Shown one piece after another: positions 1 to 10,700 of a DNA stretch of 64,000 bases (its first letter is position 1; each line of letters begins with the position of its first letter). The translations under genes were made by a program, and so were the position numbers. The notes beneath the pieces are model-generated. The model had not been told where the DNA came from, did no database searches, and was given only the letters and a program-made list of their open reading frames with translations. This DNA is from Zygaena filipendulae (Eukaryota > Arthropoda > Insecta > Lepidoptera > Zygaenidae): assembly GCA_907165275.2 (NCBI GenBank), contig OU015655.1, positions 7,204,501-7,268,500 of the forward strand. The letters are read 5' to 3'.

Positions 1-122
1 CTTCCATTTGACTGTGTTGTGGTCACAGTTCAAACCTAACCTAACCTAGTGTGTCGAGGTGCACATAAATACCTCTTCAACCTAACCTAGTATGTCGGGG
101 TGCACATAAATACCTCTTCAAT
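1..122. repeat. Tandem repeat with CCTAA units
   Basis: Two copies of a roughly 53-bp unit (AACCTAACCTAG..GTGCACATAAATACCTCTTC) stand head to tail, preceded by a third CCTAA. CCTAA is the insect telomere unit, but only two or three copies occur here. From here to 1354 nothing else is supported apart from a short imperfect hairpin at 1214-1250. Confidence 0.6.
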
Positions 123-1213
123 GCCATTGTTCTGTTACAATCTAAAAGTTTTTACAACAGAGTACTTGCATGAATTTTTTTCCAGCCTATTTTAAAGATA
201 AGCAAGAAAAAGAAAAAAAATATATGCATAACTTAAATAAATAGAGCGTTTCAAAGTTCCTACTTTTGACTTTACCGCCAAAACGCGCAATGACGTCACT
301 AGTTAAAATTACGCCTTATTAATCTGTGATAGGGATGTCACTGTCATATTGACAGGCTCATGTGACACTGAAAAACAGATAACTTCAATATCCAAAAGCG
401 AAATTAAAGTTGAACTGTGTCGAGTTACTTCCGAAAGTTCCAGTAAAGAATCGAAATGCATCTCTGATGCATTTTAAAGAAGAAACCTTCAGAAAAAGGA
501 AAATATGTGTTGACTGTGTGCACTTAGTTTCTTTTGCCTTCCTTGAAAGAGGTAATAAATGTTTCCTAAAAAAATAAAAGTGACTTAACATGTTAAGCGT
601 GGCTGTGATTGGTGTTTCGTTGCAACGTTCCGTTTCACAAAATTAAAAGTTGAATATTTTGGAAACTATTGATAATTTTTTAGTAAATCTTTCATGATAA
701 TGCTTTTCTATTGCTCTATTTTTGAAATATTGATACAATTTCTTAATATAAATTTCATGCAAGTACCCCATTTTACGGTGACATATACATAATACAATGT
801 CTTCAAGTTTTCAATGGAAGCCTTTGGGTATTTACTTTCTACGTACGCAAAACTCATTTTCTGTAGGTACTATAATAATATAAAGGGAGCTTTTCGAGTT
901 TACTTTGTTACTACAATAAATGAAAAAATAATGGGAAGATAAATTAATTAAAATGAGCGAACAATGTGTTATTTATTGTGCGTATTTGTGAATATTCGGT
1001 TATTATAAAATATGCAATGTGGGAAAACGTATAATATAATAACACGAGCAAAAGCGGTTCATTTAACGCTACGACGCGCTACGAGGCTCTACGAACGAGC
1101 TTTGAGTTTACAGCATGTCGTTTATTAGGATAGTTTACGACGACAACGTTTCTGTTATTAAAAAAGTTATTAAGTACGCTGAAACAGTTTACGCTTGAAA
1201 TAATTTTAAAGTT

Positions 1214-1250
1214 AACCAGAGACCAGTAAAAGTAAAACTGATCTCTGGTT
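1214..1250. repeat. Imperfect inverted repeat
   Basis: AACCAGAGACCAGT and ACTGATCTCTGGTT pair over 14 bp with one mismatch and a 9-nt loop. Confidence 0.5.
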
Positions 1251-1354
1251 TAGTAAGAATTTGCGAATATTTCGTTATGAAAACATTACAAGTATATTTG
1301 TGATTTCAAATCTGCATAAATAATTACTGATACTTTGATTCAATCTAAATACAG

Positions 1355-1715
1355 GAAATCGACCGTATCAACGAAATGGAAGCAGGCGACTCAAATAATA
1401 ATTATGAAATGGATTTTACTCGCTGGATAGATTCGGATACTGATTCTTATGTTCCTCGTATGTACGTGGGACCTATGAATATTCAACGACCCGAAGCTTT
1501 AGAAACGTCGTTCAAATCTATGTCCGAATATATGCCTTCGCTGGATAGAACAATTTTCCCAGCGCCTATGCCAGCCTTCGCCCGAGCTAAAAGTAAATTG
1601 AAGCGACAACCCGACGAACTGCTGAATAAGTACAGTAATGAACAAAGAGATATATTTGCGATGACACCTTTAGATAAAGGCTACTATGACAACCCACAGT
1701 CTACTCAAAAACATT
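1355..1715 (+). CDS. NPDC1: NPDC1-like gene, first exon in window
   Basis: The acceptor AG at 1353-1354 follows AATCTAAATAC and the donor GTGAGT starts at 1716. The exon is 361 nt and ends in phase 1. It is open through the acceptor (EIDRINE precedes Met 1376), so that Met need not be the real start. It encodes an acidic, Pro-rich luminal or extracellular segment with no recognised domain. Confidence 0.7.
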
Positions 1716-4700
1716 GTGAGTATACCTGTACTTGTAATGTTGTAGTACTAAATAAGTAAATGATTGTTAGTTCCCTACTGATATACCTACTATCTTTATT
1801 TATATTTAATTGTGTTATTCGACATAACTTTATGGTAGCGGCAAACTTCGATTATAAAAAACAAAAAGGGAAAAATATCGAAGTAATAAGGGAAACAGTA
1901 TTGGAGCCTCCCAGACAGATAAGACAAAATCCTAACTTAAGCAGGACTAAAGCTCTGATCACCGGAAACCTGGAGCAACTCAGAACAGGACTGTAAGTGT
2001 ATTTCTTTGTCGATATAATCATCACATACCTCCATCCATAATACTTTTTCATTAATAGCATAATTTATAGTTATTTTTTCTAAATATCTACCTACTTAGC
2101 TAAATTTCAAATTCATTTTTATTGGTTACCGAATATGATACGAGCAGTAGTCTACGAGTAGTAGTAGGATACCTATCCAATTTAGTTTTGAATAACTTCA
2201 GTGTTCAGATATTTTATTATTTTCAAATTAGTCTAACAATCGATCATAACAACTTATTGTTAGATGATTATTAAGTAAATAGCGGCTTTAATCTGATATT
2301 TAAACCCTATCCACAAAAGCATTTTTATAAGATTTGCATCCATTGCCTTCTTTTATTTTGAACCCCAGGGATTGGACGTTATTAGCGTTATGCTACATCT
2401 TGGGCATTTCTCTATATTGATACCACCTGTGACTTCGCCTGCGTGAATTTAGAAACTTCCCCGGGGATTCCGAAATATAAAATCAAACATTTTTATTTCG
2501 TAATTTCGTGTTAATCTAAAGTATTTTCTATTTGTGTGGCATATTTCATCAAAATCCGTTCAGCCGTCTACATAAATTGTCTTCAATATTTTTTATATAT
2601 TTATGATAGGAAAATTGATTCAAACAAGTAGGTACTTTCAAAGCGTCGCTGTTGCTAAATGGCGGCGTCTGATTGACGTTAAACATGTATTTGCGACCCT
2701 GAAGGATTAACTATATTATTTATTAGTTGAACTAAAATGCAGACTACATAGAAAGAGCAATCCCATCAAAAAACAAATGTGAAAATAGAAGCCAAGTTCA
2801 GTATTAAGCTTATGCTTGGTTGTCGACTTCGCCGACAAAAGAATTGAGATCTAAATAGGTGCCAAGTTCTGTAGATAATTCTGAAATATATTCAAAGGCG
2901 CAATTGAGTGTACCAAGCACTTTAATGTAAATTTATTTACGCTATTGTAGAATAATATCTTCCGAACCACAACGAACAGCGAGAAATGAAGTGATCGCAA
3001 ACAGTTGTAGGTATGTGATTAGAAAGCACTCAACGCCTCAGTTATAGGGCCTTAAACTATCTACATAAAATACATGCATACGGTAGAAACACCAGCCTTG
3101 CTTTAACCTAAAAGTTAGTTGGTCAAAGTCTTACGTAAAGGCCTAAGTAACTTGAATATATGACATTTTATGATATTATCACCGAAAAAAAGCTAAGTGA
3201 TCAAAATATATTCATCTCAATAAGATAAAACTACTTAACAGCTTGGTCATCAAAGTTTTTACGAAGATCCGCAAATCGGATTTATACGTAGGTATTAAGT
3301 AATCATAAATCCTAAATCTATCTGAATCTAAATTTTAATTCAAGGGTGAATGAACTTTTAATCTTACGTTGTTAGCGTGTTAGCGACTATTCAAGTTCGG
3401 GTCAAAGTAAAAATAAAACCGATTTCGGGCTAGGTGCCCTAAGTAAAATCCAATAAAACTCAAAACGAAAACCGAAATATAAATGTAGTAGGTAAAACAA
3501 TTACTACCTATCAGTAACAAATTTTCTATTTATTTATCGTCTCCGAGACGAAAATACCAACATTAAAAAGATCACAGTTTTTGAATGTGACATTATAAGA
3601 TACTAGCTGTTCCCCGCGGTTCACCCGCGTTAACTTCGGAGTTCCCGCGGGAATTCCGGGACAATTCAGTATACCCTATGTCCTTCTCTGTACCCCTGAC
3701 AATGTGTACTACGCAAAACTTCATGATGATCGGTTGAACCGTTAAGGCGTGAAAAGCGTAACAGACAGACAGACACACAGACTGACAGACTGAGCTACTT
3801 TCACATTTATAATATTAGTGGGAAATTTATTTACTTTCATTGAAAATAACCGCAGTTCTGAGAGGATCCCGTGCAAGTACTAAGTAGATAAGTAAAGCAC
3901 TCTGTGTGGTGTGTCGTGCCAGTCGCGAGTTGTGGTGGGTACTCACCTACCTACCACAGAGTACTTTTATATAATACCTCTTTATAGGGACGACATAAAG
4001 TTTAAAGGATCACTGCAGCTATATTTATTACTAACGGTAAATAATTTGCCCGGTTTAATTCGTAATACAGCTGTTATTTCGGTTTATTTCACGTTTAAAG
4101 ATAGTATATTATTTGTTTGTGTTTACTGATTAATTGTAATATCTAACCTATAGGTATATGTAGGTATAATAATGAAATTGTTGGATTTGTTTACTGAATA
4201 GGTAACTAACGTCTGGGAAGGTCAGCGTTTAAAACTTTGTTTCTTATTAGTTACCAAAATGCTTATCATTACTATTATTACGTATTTTTACTAGGTATTT
4301 TATTTGTTTTAGTTCGCGTAGTATAATTTTCGTTGTCCAATATATTAAACGCTCATATTTTATTTAATACTAGCAGTGCCCCGCTGTTTCACCCGCGTGA
4401 AAGTTTTTATTTAACAACTTTTTTCCAGACATTCGATTTAAATAAAAACAAGCCTATGTGTCATCTGTGTAATCTTTTCAGTAGATTCGGAGATTATCGC
4501 GAACAGACAGACAGACACACAGAAAAGAAATTTAATTTTTTTTATGGTCAGTTAATACTCTGCTTTTATCGCCCCCTGTCAATTTTTGTTAAAAATATTC
4601 AATGTACAGAATCGCGGATTCAACTCTTTTATTATAGTATAGATAGAAAAAGATAATGTAGAAAATCCTTCTTTTCCGATTTTATACTTGCGTTTTAGAT

Positions 4701-7700
4701 TAATAAGTATCTAATTATTAAATTCCTTGATACAGACTTTAAATTCTATCTTCTAGCCATAAAAAGATAGTAGTAAAGAGGGAAACAAACTGCACGTACC
4801 TACTTTAAATATCTATCTATCTAAAAGAGTAGAATCCGCGATTCTGTAAATTGAATATTTTTAACAAGAATTAACAGGGGACGATAAACGAAGAGGAACC
4901 AACCACAAAAAAGGGTTTTTAAAAATCTTTTCTGTGTGTCCGTCTGTCTGTCTGTTCGCGATAATCTCTGAATCTACTGAACGGATTGTCATGCGATTTT
5001 CACAGGTAGATTAAGCTTAGCCTGGAGTTACATATGGGCTTTGTTACATTGTAATCAGATGTCGGGAAAAAAAGTTGTTGTATAAAAACCTTTCACGCGG
5101 GTGAAACCGCGGGGCACAGCTAGTCTCTAATAACGGAGTTAAAGCATAATGATGTTATATATTTTCTGAAAACTTAAAAAAAATATAAATGTGTGTTCTA
5201 AAATCTAGTAGGTATACAACTCGCGATAAACAAAGACGATATTATTATTTTTCTCGAAAACCAGTTGACTAATGTGAAAAGATACCTAGGTACATCTTGG
5301 TGGCAAAAGTCATTTTTTATCCCATTCTACTCTTGTATCAGTTGTAAGCACGTTTATCTACCTTTCTTACTAACCTTTTATATTTTCTGTATTTTTAGGC
5401 AAGCTTCATCATTACTTAAATATCGATCATTAATCATTGTTACTTCATTGGATTAGTATATCTATATACCTATATCTATATAATTATTTGTAGTTGGATG
5501 TGATAAATGACTTGATTTTAAACAATAATATGTTTATTGTAATAATATGTAGGTATTTGTATTATTATATTAATATATTGTGACATAGTGTTACATGAAC
5601 TTTAGTTTGAATCTACGAGTTAAGTATTTGTCGGAGTAGCAAATGAAGAATTAATTGCAGGGCTAATAAGGAGTAGGGTAGACCGGGGGCAATAGTAACA
5701 CTTTTACTTTGCGGGTCTATTGTCCGAAAACTATCCCAAATTTTATGAATTCGCATAGACACTATGAAAGCTACTTTAATATTCTACTGGATTTACGCAT
5801 AAAAATATCCAATATTATATTTTAACACTGTGCAAATTGGTTTTGAATAGGGTAATAGCCAATGGTACAACTGACCCCTATCTGGGGTCAATTGTACCAC
5901 AGTTTCATAATTAAATAAACGCAAAATTTATGAATCAAATTAAATCTCTTTATTAGTTAAGTCAAGTCTTTATTTATTACAATCAGTCTTTAATATTAGG
6001 AATCAAAAATTACTTAAAATATGGCACATAAATCAATCTATAAAACGAAACTTGAAAAAATAACATCAACTTTGTCGCATGTAGTCGTTGCTTTAATTAT
6101 TCTTATTCGTAACATCACCTTCATTCAAGGAAACATTTGAGTTATGTAGAAGCTAAGTAACACTTATAAATTGTTAAAAAATAAAAATAAACATCTTTGT
6201 ATGAGGTTACAATTGACCCTTGGTACAATTGACCCCTGTTACATTTAACCCCTTTATCTTATTTCTAAAATAAATTATTATCACTCAGATTCGCAATTTT
6301 GGCAGATATAAAATGGATCTTGAGGGGTACACTCTTCATGCGCCCACATTAGACATGATGTACATTGTACCCATGATTCGTTAGCTCGACTGGCACTATA
6401 CGCCTCCATGCAGACCAGGCAAAACCATGTATTACCGATAAAGTCAACTAGGCAGACAAAAATAAGTTATAAAAAAAATTATGGGGTCATTTGTACCACG
6501 GGGTCAGTTGTACCGTTACAATTGACCCCAACCGTACTGGTACAATTGTCCCCAAACAGCCATTTTTTAAAAACTCTTTAAAATGTCAGTCATTTTAAAA
6601 GCAAATACACTCGATTAACCAGAAATTAAAAGTTTGATAGCAACTTTAGCGACCAAATGCGAAAATTTGCGAAGTTTTAATCAAGAGTTTAAATAAATAA
6701 TGAATTAAATCGAGGAAAAAACTTACTTTGGGTGGACGAAAACCAAAATTCCTCCGTCAACACGTCCGTAGTATAGCGCGCGCAACGCCGACTGGTGAGC
6801 AAGTCGGTACATGTCAGACGCTTGAGGTGTGCCACTCACACATGCATACGTAACATAGTGTACGAAATATAGCCAATGTTACTATTGCCCCCTGTTACTA
6901 TTGCCCCCGGTCTACCCTACCGTTTACCAGTCTCGTTACTGCCCACAAACCTGCGCTGGTTGAAGTTAAACAGCGCAGATAGCAATATGAGGTGATACTA
7001 ATGACCAAATAACTTACACACTTAGTGAATACCTTGACTCCAGCCCTGCTCCCATTCCTAATCCCTTTAGCGCATGAGAACTGATCGAATTATTTGCGAC
7101 ACCCCACGTAACTTACAATCGGACACTATATATAATGGAGAACATAGCAATTAGCACCCAAAGAGGCGCAACTGTCGAAACTTTTCTTCTGAAATATTTA
7201 TTTAATTAATCTAATTTTAGCTAACTATGTAAATATCTTAGATAACTATTTATTTTCGAGAGTGACGCCATACTATAGTACCTTACTATCTAAAACCACT
7301 GTTATTTATAACTGACTATTATACAGGCTGGATAGTCAAGAAATGCCTTGTTTAATTAAACAAGGCAGCCAGCTGGCTGATAGGTATGATATACCTATCA
7401 GCCATATTAATTTGTCAGCCTTGGGATTTGATGAGAAACATCATTAGTATTTGCACATTGATTTGCCACATAATAGTATTAGTAGATAATATAATTAATC
7501 AAACGCCCTATCCTTTACCCTTCAGTACTAAATTATTTATTATATGTTACATGAAATCATGAAACAAATTATTATTAAAAATAATCATTTATGATTCATG
7601 TAGTAGGTATAAATAATTATTATATACATATATTACATTATTAGACGTTACCTATATTTATTGTATGTAGTTACAATGCAATACTTATTTATTTTTAATC

Positions 7701-10700
7701 AATGTGATATAATTATATTTATTATTTAATAATTCTTAATTTAATAGGCCTTTATGCTTTGCCCGCACTTACTGTTTTATTTAAAAATGTTTATTTATTA
7801 ATGTAGATCCATTGAAGTAGATACTCACCCAAAAATTATAGTTTTAACTAGGGTTGTGCGGAATCGTCAAAAATGTGTGGTGTCAAGATTCGCGGATAGG
7901 ATACGGATCTTAACTTGTTTACCCAATTGGTATCGGTGTGCGTGACCTTGTCGTGATAATTGACGCCAATTGACGCTTTGCATGACAGGGCATTGTTTCG
8001 ACTTGCACTGCACGGGTCATTCTTTTGATTTGTTTACATGTCTGGATTTAACAGTTTTTTATTGCTACCTAATCACCCTTAAAAAGATATTCATCTATAT
8101 ACCTATTGAAAATTAATAATGATAAGGTAAAAGATCCGCCAAAAAAGTAACGGGTACGGATACGGATCTTTCTTGTCCCTTGGATATCCACGGATACGGA
8201 TATGGATATCCGGCACATCACTAGTTATAACTATACTGTTTTGGTACTCTTGGTATTTTTTGTGCTTTTTGGTTAATGCTTCATTGAACAATGTAGCAGT
8301 AATTGTATATTTTGTGGTGTGATTTAGGTAATCTAATCTGAAATATAACCACACTGTCAGTAAATTTATCTAAGTATTACTGTAATTGTTTAACATCACA
8401 TCAATAATAATTAAGTTACATCTTTTTTTGTCTTCGATAGACCAAAATGTCTTGTATCTTCAAAAACTCAAGATCATGCATCGCATTTTAATGATTTTCA
8501 GATATTGATAATACAATATTTCAGAATATTGTTTAATGTTTACGTATACATATACTTTGTAATTTGTACTGTAGATGAAATGTTCAAGGCGATAATCTGA
8601 GCCAGTCATTGAATTTCGTAATTCAATCAATCTTTCGGCTCCTTCGAGATCCCTTGGAAGAGCTAGAGTGGTGCTAAGTATTATTTGTACAGCAATAAAA
8701 AGGCTACGATGAGACATATGTACATAGTAAGCTACTTGCCGACACGTAGTACTTGAACTATATTAAAATGACTCCGGGGGTAGACTAAGAGTGAAGAGTG
8801 TAGTGAAAATACTTTTCAAGTCTACTAGTGTGTTCTAACTATAAAACTTGTGCAGTGTTCAAGATTTAGGAGATTCTGGCACCGAGACGCCGCGCACTAT
8901 CCACATGTTGGAGGCAGACCCAGCGGAGTCTGTCTATGGTATAGCCTTGATTGCTGCCGTCGGCACAGCTCTGACCATAGCCATCTTTGGTTTCGCATTC
9001 GGATGGTACACGTAAGTTCCTATTTATATTTATTTTATTTATTTTATTTTTATTTAACAATTAATGCACACAAGGACAACATAAAAATAAAGAAAGTATA
9101 AAATTTACAACTTGAAGGTGGTAGCTAGCCAGCCGGGTACTAGAAAATGCCCCCCTACTACCATGCTATGGTTTCCTCACGACTTTTTCCTTCACCGACA
9201 GCTCAAGCTCATTGTTAGGGTTTAAACTTAGATCTTGCGGCGTTTGATCCGAACGCACCAATCACTGAGCTATCATCGCTTTTTAACAGGTTGTCAAAAA
9301 AAGCCAAGGCTGCGGCGGACGTGGACTACCCAGCGTATGGTGTAACTGGTCCCACTGTTGACCCCTCCGGCGATAGGAAACTAGCACATTCAGCTCACAT
9401 GTACCACTACCAACATCAAAAGCAACAAATTATAGCTATGGAGAGGTAAAAAATAAAACAGCTTAAGTATTTCTCTCTAGTGAGCTCTCGAGCATGAGCT
9501 CATTTATTAATAATAAGTTATAAGATTTTGTTTATTCGAGTTAATTGATTGGACTGTGCAGTTATGATGAAAATACTCATAAATCGTATTTGTTTGATTT
9601 AAAAGGTTATTTTTGAAGGTTTTTAAACTTTGATTCGTACAGCGATTGTCACGTGCTCAACTGCTCAGCCATGCACGCTCCACGAATTTTGCATTTATTG
9701 ATTAAAAAAAAAGGGTAGGTAGGTACATTTTGCACCTGGTAAATATAATTTTACATGTTCAATTTTCATGTCAAATCACTATTTTTTACATTCTATAAAC
9801 TATATACAACGTGTTAAAGAATTAACTGAAAACCTGATACACCCCATTTAAAAAAATAAACAATAATATGATTAAAATATGTTTTATGTCGAAAAAATTT
9901 ATACTTTAAAAGTTATTCAACATTAGTTTCGAGGTGACCTATCTACGAAATTCCAAGCGCTACGCCCGCGCCTACCGGCGGCGTAATCGGCAAATATTGT
10001 ATTATAAATAATTTAGACGTGGGCTAATCAAAATGAAACAATATAACCTATAGTGCGATCGATTCACTAGTTGATTCATCGGAGCTAAGATGCGCAACAC
10101 GATAAAATTTTATCGAGCCATTTTATCGATTCTCGTCGACAGAACATATAATATGTCGACGAGAATCGATAAAATGGCTTGATAAAATTTTATCTTGTTG
10201 CGCATCTTAGCTCCGCTGAGCAAACTACTTTCTAGTTTTCACACGATATATAAATACCTATGATTAATAATTGAAAAACTTAATATTATTACTTGTGAAT
10301 ATTTTCATAAGAATGTGTTTAGATGAAGTCAATCGCTATATGTAAAATTTTAATTAAATAATGCCACTAGGTATTCGAAATAGTTATGTTTTTTAAGATT
10401 CCAAGAAAATTAGGTAAAAAGAGAAATGAAAACGCCAATTAAGTATGTTCCTACATTTTATTGAGTCGACGTACTTATAATACAAGATTTTTTTTATAAA
10501 ATGCAGATAGGCAGAGATGTACGTCTTTAGTTTGAACTATTATTAACGCATGTTATAAATTTATAGGAATGGCTTAGAGCAGCGAGCTGGTTCTGTATCA
10601 GATCCCGAGTCTGAGGAGGAAAACGAAGAGGGAGACTACACCGTATACGAGTGTCCTGGTTTTGCTACGGTACGGATATAATTTGTGAAATTTTACACAT

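Larger units (their letters stand above)
1993..8855 (+). other. Large intron of the NPDC1-like gene
   Basis: This 6.9-kb intron is filled largely with repeats annotated separately (two interspersed repeats, a pogo-like element, a palindrome cluster and a hAT-like MITE). 1993-3600 and 5125-5670 hold AT-rich sequence in which no feature was seen. Confidence 0.75.
9446..10566 (+). other. NPDC1 intron with nested elements
   Basis: The intron contains an interspersed element at 9803-10244 interrupted by a long hairpin insertion (10080-10215). The remainder is AT-rich with no feature seen. Confidence 0.7.

Noticed and set aside
8850..9101. Alternative frames over the NPDC1 transmembrane exon (MQCSRFRRFW..)
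   Set aside because: That frame does not continue into the neighbouring exons; the phase-2 frame does and carries the family motifs.
10080..10215. Hairpin as a microRNA precursor
   Set aside because: The arms are almost perfectly paired over 62 bp and the block is a foldback insertion in a transposon; the usual bulged precursor form is missing. It is kept as a repeat.
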